Below the pieces are notes generated by a model. It saw nothing but the letters and a program-made list of their open reading frames with translations, was not told where the DNA came from and searched no databases. Made by a program: the position numbers and the translations under genes. A DNA stretch of 64,000 nt from Asterias amurensis (lineage: Eukaryota > Echinodermata > Asteroidea > Forcipulatida > Asteriidae): NCBI RefSeq assembly GCF_032118995.1, contig NC_092657.1, forward strand, positions 11,983,391 to 12,047,390, read 5' to 3'. Each line of letters opens with the position of its first letter. The first letter of the stretch is position 1. This document shows positions 31,100-43,869 of this stretch, piece after piece.

Positions 31100-32094
31100 A
31101 TTAAGTCATATTGTTGCAGTGTCTCTATAGCCGCCTGCCGCTTTGTTCGTCTTTCCCAATATACGGGGCACCATACCCACGAAAAACAGCAAGCTGCCAC
31201 ATCAATGGATGATGTCATCGTCAGCCAATCACCGTGCAGGAAAACCATCCTGTCTAATGGTTGATTGTTTTCGTACCGAACGTGGGTTTGGAACTACCGG
31301 TTGAAATCGCTGTGTCCTGACTGGACTAGGTACGATCCGGTCTCGCTTTTAACATTTCCAGGAAGAATATTAACTAATCAATCCATGCATACTTTTTTTG
31401 GACTATTGCTAACGGGACAATCTGTCGTGTTTCTGTGACTTGTTTTCTTTCTTTTTGGAGCAATTTTGTACGTAAACATTTTTCTCTTTGAAATTTATGT
31501 TGCACCGTTTTTTTCCATACAAAAGGACAGATATGCTCTTTATTTCAATGTGCTGCTACATTGTTTCTGTCAATACTTTTCAGATTAGGCCGAAAAAGAC
31601 TGAATTGCAGAAGCCCTTCGGACTAATTATATATTCAGACTGAGGTCACGCATGAAAACCACACCAACCCCTGCGTATAAAACCGGGCAAAAGCTCATTA
31701 TAACGAATGGGTTGCAGGTAGACTGCTGCGGTTGAACGCCCTCGGTGACTTGGCATATTGGTTTATCCACGTAAAGTAAACAAGAATGTGTTGATTATCG
31801 GGGTGTGGCGTAATGCATCCAGTACACGTCGGTTCACACTCCATACAAGACAGTTGACAGAAAACCAAAATAACACCAAACTAAGTGGTAAACCATAATG
31901 TAGATAATCCAAATTTCAGGTTGGTATGCGATAGCAAGTATTAGGCCAAACTAACCCTCAAATTCCAAAAATTTCAAGTTTGGCGTAACCGGCTACTATT
32001 TTGATTGCATAAAGAGTAAGTGAAGAAGAGTGCATGGCCAAAGGCTTTCACGCCAAAGTGAAATGTTTTGAAAATACAGTTAAAATTATAAGTA
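31100..32094. other. Intergenic, duplicated pieces, no gene
   Basis: Contains a second copy of the CGTCAGCCAATCACCGTGCA block (31212-31240), of ATCCGGTCTCGCTTTTAACA and of the segment at 30660-30810. No exon is supported. Absent from copy B. Confidence 0.5.
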
Positions 32095-32444
32095 TTCAAG
32101 GCAATGGACACTATTGGTAATTACTCAAAATATTTATTCGCATAAAACTTCACTTGGTAACGAATAATGGGGAGCTGTTCATATTACAACACATTGTTAG
32201 AAACGGCTCCATCTGAGGTAACGTAGATTTCGAGAAGAAGTAATTATCCACGAATTCGATGTCGAGCATCTAAAAACGCACAACTTCGTGTGACAAGGGA
32301 TTTTTTTCTTTCATTATTATCTCGCAACTTCGACGACCGATTGAGCTCAAATTTTCACAGGTTTGTTTGTTTATGCATATGTTGAGATACACCAACTGTG
32401 AAGGCTAGTCTTTGACAATTACCAATATTGTCCAGTGTCTTTAA
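32095..32444 (-). mobile_element. MITE family 1 (copy 8)
   Basis: Reverse orientation with right TTAA at 32441-32444. The left end is TTCAAGGCAATGGACACTAT, one base off the expected TTAAAGG. Half of the central palindrome is lost. The paralogue is 39734-40105. Confidence 0.88.
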
Positions 32445-32820
32445 ACAGTTCACATGTTAATAAATCCCTGGAGAGCGCTGCCCCTAAAGTTTGTCAACGT
32501 GCAATCGTGGCTCAGTAAGTGCACTCACGATTTGATTGTGTGCATTATAATAATTTAGACTATCTAGTTTTTTTTCCCTAACCCCAGACTAAATTTTGCA
32601 CTAAAGTCTGCGATTCCACTTTGGGGTGCTGACTAATGCCCCAGTATAAGATACACTGAAATAACAGGTCCAGTGAATTTGTTTTTTTCCAGTGGTGAGT
32701 TGTTCGAGAGTTTTAAAAAGGAATTATTTTGTGAAATGCATGTCAAATTTTGTGTAAAATGTGAGAAGCCAATTTACGAAATAACACTTAACAATACCAT
32801 GCGAGAAATCGTGCATAGTG

Positions 32821-33206
32821 TTAAAGCCAGTGGGCACTACTGGTAATTGTCAAAGACTAGCCTTCACAGTTGGTGTATCTCAACATATGCACAAAATAAC
32901 AAACCTGTGAAAATTTGAGCTCAATCGGTCATCGAACTTGCGAGAAAATAATGAAAGAAAAAACACCCTTGTCACACGAAGTTCTGTGCGTTTAGATGGT
33001 TGATTTCGAGACCTCAAGTTTTAAACTTGAGGTCTAGAAATCAAATTCGTGGAAAATTACTTCCTTCTCGAAAACTATGGCACTTAAGAGGGAGCTGTTT
33101 CTCACAAGGTTTTATACCATCAACCTCTCCCCATTACTAGTCACCAAGAAAGGTTTTATGCTAATAATTATTTTGAGTAATTACCAATAGTGTCCACTGC
33201 CTTTAA
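32821..33206 (+). mobile_element. MITE family 1 (copy 9)
   Basis: Full length with TTAA at 32821-32824 and 33203-33206 and an intact central palindrome (GATTTCGAGACCTCAAG). The paralogue is 40659-41044. Confidence 0.92.
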
Positions 33207-33214
33207 TTTGGTTT

Positions 33215-33770
33215 GCTCTTGAGTTCATAGCGACATCACAAATTGGCTTCAATGTAAATTTGTGTCATAGCGTGATACTGTCAAGACTAATGACTCAAGA
33301 ACTAATCGGTCCCTTTATTCAATTCCAGGTAAAAAAACAGTCATAAACTATTTTTAGTCAATCCTATACCAATTTAATCACCATTAAAATTGCCAGTACC
33401 TGTTAACGACGGGCACCTATTGTTCTTTAATGACTTATTACTTCTGGTCCTTGAGTTAATGTGTTATCCAACGGCATCAATATTTACGTAAAATATCAAG
33501 CCTATGTATCTTTTGAAATTTGAACCACCATTCTAGTTGCGTTCTGCAAGAATCTCGAAAAGTTCGTATATTTTCGCCAAACTCCACATATAGTGATGGG
33601 GTAAAACGTAGAATCAGACCATGAAGGTATCCAGAACATGATGGAGTAAGCAATATGAACATCTGACGTCATACTTCTAGGCTCATGAATTACGCCATCA
33701 ATTGACATTGAGCCTACGTGGTACTGTTGATCTTACAATAATTTCTCAATCAAAGTACACATATACATAA
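33215..33770. repeat. Unit U, copy 2, with downstream GACGTCATACTTCTAGGCTC block
   Basis: Same block order as 29085, followed by CTGACGTCATACTTCTAGGC, then TGAATTACGCCA. Related sequence recurs at 41510, 44625 and 45035. The 61- and 68-codon minus-strand frames here are kept in copy B only because the DNA is nearly identical. Confidence 0.8.
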
Positions 33771-33772
33771 TA

Positions 33773-34180
33773 TTAAAGGCAGTGGATACTCTAGGCAATT
33801 GTCAAAGACCAGTTGTTACAGTTGGTGTTTCTCAACGTATGCATAAAATAACAAACCTGTACAAAATTGAGCTCAATCGGTCGTCGAAGTTGCGAGATAT
33901 ATTAATGAAAGAAAAAAAGAAAAAAAAACCTTGTTGCACCATGGTCACACGAAATTGTGTGCTTTCAGGTGCTTGATTTCGAGCCCTCAAATTCTAAATC
34001 TGAAGTCTTGAAATCAAATTCGTGGAAAATTACTTCTTCCTCGAAAACTGTTTCCTTTCAGATGGAGATATTTCTCACAATGTTTTATACTGTCAACCTC
34101 TCCCCATTACTTGTAATCAAGAAAGGTTTTATGATAATAATTATTTTGAGTAATTACCAATAGTGTCCACTGCCTTTTAA
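33773..34180 (+). mobile_element. MITE family 1 (copy 10)
   Basis: Full length, TTAA at 33773-33776 and 34177-34180, with an A-rich expansion near 33908-33930. The paralogue is 41630-42006, which has lost 17 bp near its right end (TTATTTTGTCCACTGCC). Confidence 0.92.
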
Positions 34181-36054
34181 TAACATTGAAATAATGTATA
34201 TGTGCAGCAATACTAACATTGTATCCATGATGTCACTGGTTCTATAAGACCAGTACCTGTATTTATGCTCACAGAAAATGACAGGGGACCAGTCTAGGTG
34301 TTAACAAGACTGGTCTCTAGCAAAAGTTAGGCTATATGTCATATTCAAGGACTTGAGGACAAGTCGTTAGAGAGTGTATTTTTTCTGTCAGCGTTGCCTT
34401 TATACAGCGCCATGCATCTCCAAAACACACAGCTTGCCGTGCATGCAACAGTCGCAATGCGATAGTACATTCATGCAACGGTCGTAGGTAGCGAATGGCT
34501 TATTCATGCTCTCACGACTGGAGTAGCCTGTTCCCATTCAAACTTCTCCGTCCAATTTCGATAGCAAGTACAATGCAAGTCTACGCAGCTCGGTACTACT
34601 ATTATTCAGGGCGTTAATTGGGAACGATTCACATATTGGGTCCGGTGATGTGTGTACCGTCCCCGCAACTACAGTGAGAACGTTTGAACAAATGTAGTCT
34701 GGTTCCCTTACTAAAGATTCCTTGACGCCTCTTGTTAAAATCTTCCGTCAGGTATCAGCCACGGTTGAAAAATAGAGCATAACGCAATTCTTCAGGGTCG
34801 GGGTCATCTCCAGGGAAACCATGTCTGCACCTCTGATCTGAAGCTATTTTCTGCAGCATGGAGGTAGATTGCAGCAGGTGAATTCTTTATTTGAATCACT
34901 AGGAGACCTACGTAATTGCTTAAAAGATAGTGCAACAAAAATCAACTTAAACAAATGCTGAACGGCAAGAGTGCTGTGTGGCATGTGGTCAAAACGCCAA
35001 AGAAAAAACATACATAACAACAAATTCAACCGGAACTGTCCGAATATCAACGATACTGTCCGAATGTTGACGACAATACTTTCGGAACATTTCGGATAAC
35101 CTCGAAAAAGGAGGAATTACTCCTTTTTGGTCACGTGATTTTTGGTGATACCGGACCCTAAAATTGACAGAGCCTAGTCGAAAATTTTGGGGTCTGGGAA
35201 CCAGACTATGAAAAAAGCAGCTAGCGGTGAAAGAAACCTTGCAACATTTACCGACTTGATTCAATTCTACCTAAATGAAATGGATGGGGCAAAGACTAAC
35301 ACGCAGAAGACACTGTGTCATTTCGGGAAAAAAACGTAATGTTTAAGGAACGTTGCAGAATTGGTAAGAAACAAAAATCGTTAAGATCACATATTTACAT
35401 AAAACTTACACGGTCTGTTGATGATGAGACTAGAAAACATCCCTTGAAATATTCCTGTCTGAAATGTCATATTTGGTGAGAAGTATAAGAAATAGTCAAA
35501 CTTCGCGTTTGGAGCTTATCGCTCAGTGAGCGTTTTATTCATTTTTTTATTTTGGCATCGATGCAATGCAAAATTTTTAATCGGTTTTTCAACATTCTCT
35601 CGCCAACATTCAATACCCAACAGCAGTATGCACATTATTTTAAAATGCAGAGAGATCGTACAAACAGACAAGCTGTGGCTATAATAATAATGTAAACAGA
35701 GACATGCACCAAAACTCCGGGGAAACAATATTAATTAAAGATTGGAAAATAAGTGCTAAAATAGAACTTAAGGGATAATAAAATCCTACTACAAGAACAC
35801 TATACAATCATACACATGCCTTTCGAAATAAATGTTTTTTTTTTATGTCCAAACTTTACATCCTTGGGTAGAACAGCCCCGGGAATCATCGTGTAATCTT
35901 GCAAACCAGTTTCAAATAATCTACAAAGTACACGTTGTCACCGGACAAACAGTTGCTTGTTTAATAAGAAGTGAAACAATTTTTAAATGTGTGAGAACTA
36001 TGTGAAAAAAATACTAAAAAGTACCATACGATCGTGTATAGTGTAAATTGGGTT
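34181..36054. other. Duplicated non-coding segment (copy A)
   Basis: Collinear with 42007-43869. It includes an inverted ACCAGTCTAGGTGTTAACAA/GACTGGTC motif (34290-34316). The 91-codon minus frame at 34989-35264 is preserved in length in copy B, but most differences change amino acids, arguing against a gene. No element ends seen. Confidence 0.55.
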
Positions 36055-36404
36055 TACTCTGGGGTTTCAATGGATACAAAATAATTTAGCTTCAGTGTAA
36101 ATTTGTGTCATAGCGTGATACTGTTAAGACTAATGACTTTGGAATTAATCGGTTCGTTCATTTCATTCCAGGTAAAAGCCGTCATTCTATACAACTACAA
36201 TCACCATAAAAAATGCCCGTACCTGTTAATGAGAGGCACCTATTGTTCCCTAATGACTCATCATTCCTTGACCTGAATTAAATTGTTATCAAACGGCACC
36301 ATTCATGGAATGTACGATAACTCCACGTGAATTTGAAGCCTACGTATCTTTACAAACAAATTCTTACCACGATTCTTGTAATTTACTACAAGAGTCTCTA
36401 TAAG
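36055..36404. repeat. Unit U, copy 3, ending at the duplication junction
   Basis: Same motif order as unit 1. It is interrupted at CTCTATAAGACT by the start of copy B (GTTGCCTCCC). In copy B the equivalent unit (43870-44219) continues into different DNA. Confidence 0.85.
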
Positions 36405-37490
36405 ACTCGTTGCCTCCCTATTGTTGCCTCCCTGTTGTTGTTGCCCCCGGCTGTTGTTGCCTCCTCGTTGTTACCTCTCCAGCTGGTAGCTTTGTGGGTG
36501 TTGCCCCCCCCCGTCCCTCCCAACATGTGCCTCACTTGTTGATGCCTCATTTAACTTCCTTAGAGCACTGTTAACTATACTGTTGTTGTGTGGTTATCTT
36601 CTTCACAAGAATTGTATCCATGTAGAGCACCATCCACCTTACACTTTCCCACTGAGAATAATAGGTGACCGTATTTACTAGCATAGGTCCTCTCTGCCGT
36701 CAATGGTTATTATGCTATACATGTACTTACAAACTACCTTGGAGGTTATTAGAGAAGCTATATAGCCCCGGTATTGATTGACATCCTTATGTAGGCTAGC
36801 TTCATAGGAGAGACAAAGTCTTCTCTCTTACAACTTGCTGAGTTCCATGACAAACCAAACATAAACTGAAAGTACTTTGGCAAATTTTCTGATACACTTC
36901 AGTCTGCATATGCGGATGATATAACGCTTTGAAACAAGCTGTGCTGTTTAGGGAGTATCTTTTTACTGACATGTTGACCTTTGACCTTGGGTGGAATTAT
37001 TCAACCAAAATGATTCACTAACTATTCATTACACTGTCATGGTACCACGTACAATGCATTTGAGTGAAGAAAACCAATTAACTGCATGTTTAACCCCCTT
37101 GATATTTGACCTAGTTATTTGGAAAGGGTCAATCGAGTAAACACATATGTTTATTAGATTCTCAAGGTCAGGTTTCTATTCACCTCTAACACTAACCTTG
37201 TCCATAAAATGAATAGTTGTAAAGATAATTGACCTTAAATATTGCTAATTACCACATGATTTAAATATGCAAATTAGGTCACTTTTGGCTTGAAACCCTT
37301 GTCCAATTTTGGATATGTCATCATTAACCACCCAATAAACAAGAATCAACAATAAAACAAACTTTTGGAATTAGTGTGACTCAATAGTCTAAATCTGGTC
37401 CTCTATATGGTGTAAGGGGTATGAATGCGCTGCCGGACGGTGTACGGCTACCGGGTCGAGCCGGACAAGCCTCGCTCAATCAGTACGGTG

Positions 37491-37880
37491 TTAAAGGAAC
37501 ACGTTGCCTTGGATCTGACGAGTTGGTGTTTGAAAAGCGTTTGTACATGTTTTTTTTATAAAATGCATATGGGTAGAAAGATGTTGTAAAAGTAGAATAC
37601 AATGATCCACAAAAACATGCCTCGAAATTGCACGGTTTTCCTTTTACCTCGTCGACTAACACGGTCGTCCATTTTTGGGAGTCAAATTTTTGACTCCCAT
37701 AAATGGCCGACCGTGTTAGTTCGCACAGTAAAAGGAAACCACGCAATTTCGAGGCAAACTTGTGCGGATAATTGTATTTTACTTTTAAAACATTTTTCCA
37801 ACCATATGCATTTTGTAAAAAAACGGTTATAAACGCTCAGTTATAGACCGACTCGTCCGATCCAAGGCAAGGGGTTCCTT
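37491..37880. mobile_element. TTAA foldback element, family 2 (full)
   Basis: TTAAAGGAACACGTTGCC at the left and CCAAGGCAAGGGGTTCCTT at the right; the whole 390 bp folds on itself around GGGAGTCAAATTTTTGACTC. Arms are diverged in places but pair along their length. The left half is shared with 23698-23900. Confidence 0.88.
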
Positions 37881-38704
37881 GGCCCGTTGTCTTGCGTTTC
37901 GTTATAACACGAGGACTAGCATCATAAGTACAATGTAGGTGGTAGATTTGTCCCTCAATTGGAAGCTGCTTTACTATAAGTGTAACGTTGTAGTGTAGTA
38001 TGGCAAGAGTTAGTTTATGTAATTGATCTTTACTTGTAGTTGTTGTTCAGCCACACGCCATCTTCTACCGTCTAGTATGTTTTCGGCCAAGACATTAATT
38101 TCGATCCCCAACTTTTATTTACCGCGAGAAACGTAATGAATAGTATGTCTACATTAAAGACAAAATAAACAGCTGGGTTTCTTATCTCATCTGGTCTGAA
38201 ATGGGGGAAAACAGAATGTTATTAAGTATTTGTGCTTCAAGGGGATGGGGTGTGTTGTACTGTCATAAAATGCCCAACATCTAAGAATTCCAACCAAGTA
38301 GCCATCTTGCCGAAATTAAATGTAAATCCATGACCTACTTAGAAATGGAAGTTATTTGTTCAAGATTCCTCTAGTTGCAAGGCGCACGGTCCATTTAAGA
38401 CCGGTTCGGCAACCGTGACACGATTATCAATTCAGCAGCAGTTGTGAGACAATTGGGGGATAGGTTCTTCAAACGCCTCAGTGCGCTGAGCTTGTCCGGT
38501 CGTCCGGAGTCCGAACAAAGGGGCTATAATCGGATTGCTGTCCATTGTGTTGGGATTATAGCTTTGACTGTTGCACTCATCCAATGATTCTAAATTTTGC
38601 TCTACAGGTACTTCGCTAGATTTGGTAGGGAGCATGGCCCAAACACTATTTATTTGGAAGCAAAGTTCAGAGATCTATCTGTTTGTATTGTTACATATTT
38701 ATAT

Positions 38705-39015
38705 TTAAAGACACTGGACACTATCGGTATTTTTCAAGGTACAGTCTTCTCACTTAGTGTATCTCAACATGTGCATAAAATAACTCAGTAGATCGTCGAA
38801 ATTACGAGGTAATAATGAAAGAAATAAACACCCTCGTAATCAACTTCATTTATTTTAGTGGAAATAACTTCTTTCTCGAAAACTAACGTTACTTCAGAGG
38901 GAACCGCTTCTCACAATGTTTTATAATACCAACAGCTCTCCGTTGCTTGTTACCAAGTATATTTTTATGCTAACAATTATTTTGAGTAAATACCAATAGT
39001 GTCCAGTCCCTTTAA
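38705..39015 (+). mobile_element. MITE family 1 (copy 11, paralogue of 28732)
   Basis: TTAA at 38705-38708 and 39012-39015. Shorter than its paralogue by small internal deletions. Confidence 0.88.
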
Positions 39016-39029
39016 TATGGTTTAATTTT

Positions 39030-39730
39030 GGTTCTTCAATGAAATAATACTATTTGAGATTCAATGTAAGTTCGTGCCATAGCGTGACACTGTCAAGACT
39101 AATGTGCTTGCATTTACTCGGTTCGTTCATTTAATTCCAGATAAAAAGCCGTCATAGACGGTTCAATTCAATGAAAGAAAACAATCACCATTAAAATTGC
39201 CCGTACCTGTTAACGAGAGACACCTATTGTTCCATAATGACTCGGCACTTCTGGACCTGAATTAATTTGTTATCCACCGGCAACATAATTGAAAAGTACG
39301 ATCACTCTACGTTAATATCAAGCTTGCATATCTTTGGAAATAAAATTGAATCACTATTTTAGAAATTTTCTGCAAGAGTCTCGAAATTGTAATATCTGTT
39401 TGCCAAACTCAGGAGATAGGGTTGGGTTTAATAATAACCGGTTGACAACTAATTGGAAAACATATTACGTGAGCTGAATAAACTGAATGGGGGTCAGCTC
39501 ATGCTAGACAGGCTCTTTTGCTATTGTCTAGATTAGGGCACAATACCCACGAAAAAGAGCAGGCTGCGATATAAATCGATATAATCGATGACGTCATCGT
39601 CAGCCAATCACCGTGCAGGAAAACCATGCTGTCTAATGGTTGTTTTTTCGTACCAGTAATTTTGGACATTCATGAAGGGAAAACTTGTCATGTTTTTGTT
39701 ACTTTCTTCTTTTTGTAGCCATTTTTACGT
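39030..39730. repeat. Unit U, copy 4, with CRE/CCAAT block
   Basis: Paralogue of 29085-29900. It includes ATGACGTCATCGTCAGCCAA followed by TCACCGTGCAGG (39590-39620), with a perfect CRE (TGACGTCA) and an NF-Y-type CCAAT box. The frame corresponding to the 192-codon frame of copy A is broken. Confidence 0.8.
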
Positions 39731-39733
39731 ACA

Positions 39734-40105
39734 CATTACCCAAAATAATTATTAGCATAAAACCCCACTTGGTAACGAATAATGGGGAGCTGTTGATAAT
39801 TTAACACATTGTTAAAAACGGCTCCCTCTGAGGTAACGTAGTTTTCGGGAAAGAAGTAATTTTCCATGAATTTGATTTCGAGACCTCAAGTTAAGAATTT
39901 GAGGTCTCGAAATCAAGCATCTAAAAACGCACAACTTCGAGTGACAAGGGTGTTTTTTTTTCTTTTTCTTTAACTATTATCTCGCAACTTAGACGACCGA
40001 TTGAGCAGGTTTTTTTACAGGTTTGTTTGTTTAAGCATATTTTGAGACAACACCAACTGTGAAGGCTAGTCTTTGACAATTACCTATAGTGTCCAGTGTC
40101 TGTAA
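39734..40105 (-). mobile_element. MITE family 1 (copy 12), left end deleted
   Basis: Lacks its first 20 or so bases because a deletion breakpoint of copy B lies here. The central palindrome GATTTCGAGACCTCAAG/TTGAGGTCTCGAAATC is intact. Confidence 0.85.
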
Positions 40106-40215
40106 ACAGTTCACATGTTAATAAATCCACGCAAAGCGCTGCCCCTATAGTTTGTCAACGTGCAATCGTGGCTCAGTAAGTGCACTCACGATGTGATTTT
40201 GTGCATATAATAATT

Positions 40216-40395
40216 TAGTTCAGAAATATATAAAAAAATTACTTTTGTTTGCCTTTTCCAATTTTCTATAGTCGCTACAAGAATGCTGAGTAGATGTGTA
40301 TGGTATTTATTTAGTTTTGGAAGAAACAAAAGTAATTTCTTTTTACCATACACAAACTGTAAAGTGACAGCAACCACCAAGACACGCACTTACTG
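40216..40395. mobile_element. Copy-B-specific insertion with inverted arms
   Basis: Relative to copy A (AATTTAGACTATCTAG at about 32555) about 180 bp are added. They contain AAATTACTTTTGTTTG and the complementary AAACAAAAGTAATTTC. The ends are not precise enough to name a family; deletion in A is the alternative. Confidence 0.5.
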
Positions 40396-40658
40396 ACTAT
40401 CTAGTTTTTTTTTCCCTAACCCCGGACTAAATTTTGCACTAAAGTCTGCGATTCCACTTTGGGGTGTTGACAAATGCCCCAGTATAAGATACACTGAAAT
40501 AGCAGGTCCAGTGGATTTGTTTTTTTCCAGTGGTGACTTGTTCGAGAGTTTTAAAAGGGAATTATTTTGTGAAATGCATGTCAAATTTTGTGTAAAATGT
40601 GAGAAGCCAATTTGCGAAATAGCACTTAACAATACCATGCGAGAAATCGTGCATAGTG

Positions 40659-41044
40659 TTAAAGCCAGTGGACACTATTGGTAATTGTCAAAGACTAGCC
40701 TTCACAGTTGGTGTATCTCAACATATGCACAAAGTAACAAACCTGTGAAAATTTGAGCTTTATCGGTCATCGAACTTGCGAGATAATAATGAAAGAAAAA
40801 ACACCCTTGTCACATGAAGTTCTGTGCGTTTAGTTGGTTGATTTGGAGACCTGAAGTTCTAAACTTGAGGTCTTGAAATCAAATTCGTGGAAAATTACTT
40901 CTTTGTCGAAAACTATGGCACTTCAGAGGGAGCTGTTTCTCACAAAGTTTTATACCATCAACATCTCCCCATTACTCGTCACCAAGAAATGTTTTATGCT
41001 AATAATTATTTTGAGTAATTACCAATAGTGTCCACTGCCTTTAA
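40659..41044 (+). mobile_element. MITE family 1 (copy 13, paralogue of 32821)
   Basis: Full length with TTAA at both ends; the central palindrome is slightly eroded (GATTTGGAGACCTGAAG). Confidence 0.92.
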
Positions 41045-41625
41045 TTTGGTTTGCTCTTGAGTTCATAGCGACATCAGAAATTGGCTTCAATGTAAATTTG
41101 TGTCATAGCGTGATACTGTCAAGACTAATGACTCAAGAACTAATCGGTCCCTTTATTCAATTCCAGGTAAAAAAAAAAACAGTCATAAACTATTTTTAGT
41201 CAATCCTATACCAGTATAATCACCATTAAAATTGCCAGTACCTGTTAACGACGGGCACATATTGTTCTTTATGACTTATTACTTCTGGTCCTTGAGTTAA
41301 TGTGTTATCCAACGGCATCAATATTTACGTAAAATATCAAGCCTATGTATCTTTTGAAATTTGAACCACCATTCTAGTTGCGTTCTGCAAGAATCTCGAA
41401 AAGTTCGTATAATTTCGCCAAACTCCACATATAGTGATGAGGAAAAACGTAGAATCAGACCATGAAGGTATCCAGAACATGATGGAGTAAGCAATATGAA
41501 CATCTGACGTCATACTTCTAGGCTCGTGAATTACGCCATAAATTGACATTGAGCCTACGTGGTACTGTTGATCTCACAAACATTTCTCAATCAAATTATA
41601 AGTACACATATACATAATATTAAAG
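41045..41625. repeat. Unit U, copy 5
   Basis: Paralogue of 33215-33770 with scattered substitutions and a longer A-run near 41168. Confidence 0.82.
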
Positions 41626-41629
41626 GCAG

Positions 41630-42006
41630 TGGATACTCTTGGTAATTGTCAAAGACCAGTTGTTACAGTTGGTGTATCTCAACGTATGCATAAAATAACA
41701 AACCTGTAAAAATTTGAGCTCAATCGGTCGTCGAAGTTGCGAGATATATTAATGAAAGAAAAAAAAAACACCCTTGTTGCACCATGGTCACACGAAATGG
41801 TGTGCTTTCAGGTGCTTGATTTCGAGACCTAAAATTCTAAATCTGAAGTCTCGAAATCAAATTCGTGGAAATCTACTTCTTCCTCGAAAACTGCTTCCCT
41901 TCAGAGGGAGATGTTTCTCACAATGTGTTATACTGTCAACCTCTCCCCATTACTTGTAATCAAGAAGGGTTTAATGATAATAATTATTTTGTCCACTGCC
42001 TTTTAA
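41630..42006 (+). mobile_element. MITE family 1 (copy 14, paralogue of 33773)
   Basis: TTAA at 41630-41633 and 42003-42006, with a small deletion next to the right end. Confidence 0.9.
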
Positions 42007-43869
42007 TAACATTGAAATAATGTATATGTGCAGCAATACTAACATTGTATCCATGATGCCACTGGTTCTATAAGACCATTACCTGTATTTATCCTCGCAG
42101 AACATGACAGGGAACCAGTCTAAGTGTTAACTAGACTGGTCCCATAGCAAAATGTAGGTTATATGTCAAATACAAGGACTTGAGGATAAGTAGTTAGAGA
42201 GTGTAATTTTTCTGTCAGCGTTGCCTTTATACAGCGCCATGTATCTCCAAAACACACAGCTTGCCGTGCATGCAACAGTCGCAGTGCGATAGTACATTCA
42301 TGCAACGGTCGTAGGTAGCGAATGGCTTAGTCATGCTCTCACGACTGAAGTAGCTTGTTCCCATTCAAACTTCTCCGTCCAATTTCGATAGCATATACAA
42401 TGCAAGTCTACACAGCTCGGTACTATTATTCAGGGCGTTAAACGGGAGCGATTCACATATTGGGTCCGGTGATGTGTGTACCGTCCCCGCAACTACAGTG
42501 AGAACGTTTAAACAAAAGTAGTCTGGTTCCCTTACCAAAGATTCCTTGACGCCTCTTGTTAAAATCTTCCGTCAGGTATCAGCCACGGTTACAAAATAGA
42601 GCATGACACAATTCTTCAGGGTCGGAGGTCATCTCCAGGGAAACCATGTCTGCACCTCTGATCTGAAGCTATTTTCTGCAGCATGGAGGTAGATTGCAGC
42701 AGGTGAATTCTCTATTTGAATCACTAGGAGACCTACATAATTGCTTAAAAAATAGTGCAACAAAAATCAACTTAAACAAATGCTGAACGGCAAGAGTGCT
42801 GTGTGGCATGTGGTCAAAACGCCAAAGAAAAAACATACATAAAAACAAAATCAACCGGAACTGTCCGACCATCAACGATACTGTCCGAATGTTGACGACA
42901 ACACGTTCGGAACATTTCGGATAACCTCGAAAAAGGAGGAATTACTCCTTTTTGGTCAAGTGATTTTTGGTGATACCGGACCCTAAATTTGACAGAGCCT
43001 AGTCGGAAATTTTGGGGTCTGGGAACCCGACTATGAAAAAAGCAGCAAGCGGTGAAAGAAACCTTGCAACATTTACGGACTTGATTCAATTCTACCTAAA
43101 TGAAATGGATGGGGCAAAGACTAACACACAGAAGACACTGTGTCATTTCGGGAAAAAAACGTAATGTTTAAAGGAACGTTGCAGAATTGGTAAGAAACAA
43201 AAATCGTTAAGATCACATATTTACATAAAACTTACACGGTCTGTTGATGATGAGACTAAAAAACATCCCTTGAAATATTCCTGTCTGAAATGTCATATTA
43301 AAAATATTCCAACTTGGCGTTTGGAGTTTATCGCTCAGTGAGCGTTTTATTCATTTTTTTTTATTTTGGCATCGATGCAATGCAAAATTTGTAATCGGTT
43401 TTTCAACATTCTCTCGCCAACATTCAATACCCAACAGCAGTATGCACATTATTTTAAAATGCAGAGAGATTGTACAAACAGACCAGCTGTGGCTATAATA
43501 ATAATGTAAACAGAGACATACACCAAAACTCCGGGGAAACAATATTAATTAAAGAATGGAAAATAAGTGCTAAAATAGACCTTAAGGGATAATAAAATCC
43601 TACTACAAGACCACTATACAACCATACACATGCCTTTCGAAATAAATGGTTTTTTTTTTATGTCCAAACTTTACATCCTTGGGTAGAACAGCCCCGGGAA
43701 TCATCGTGTAATCTTGCAAACCAGTTTCAAATAATCTACAAAGTACACGTTGTCACCGGACTAACAGTTGCTTGTTTAATAAGAAGTGAAACAATTTTTA
43801 AATGTGTGAGAACTATGTGAAAAAAATACTAAAAAGTACCATGCGATTGTGTATAGTGTAAATTGGGTT
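42007..43869. other. Duplicated non-coding segment (copy B)
   Basis: Collinear with 34181-36054, differing by scattered substitutions and short indels. No gene. Confidence 0.55.

Larger units (their letters stand above)
21783..36404. repeat. Tandem segmental duplication, copy A (about 14.6 kb)
   Basis: Starts within the GTTGCCTCC-rich tract and ends at ...CTCTATAAGACT, which is joined directly to the start of copy B. Three long blocks, 21783-24293, 28315-29920 and 32120-36404, recur in the same order and orientation in copy B at 36405-38309, 38315-39733 and 39734-44219, nearly base for base. No convincing gene is inside. Confidence 0.88.

Noticed and set aside
33477..41549. Paired 61- and 68-codon frames at 33477-33708 and 41318-41549
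   Set aside because: Overlapping frames on the same strand within unit U, kept only by sequence identity of the copies.
34989..43089. 91-codon minus-strand frames at 34989-35264 and 42814-43089, identical in length in both duplication copies
   Set aside because: Apparent conservation follows from the recent duplication. Most differences between the two change amino acids, there is no domain, and the DNA around is equally conserved, so there is no sign of selection on a protein.
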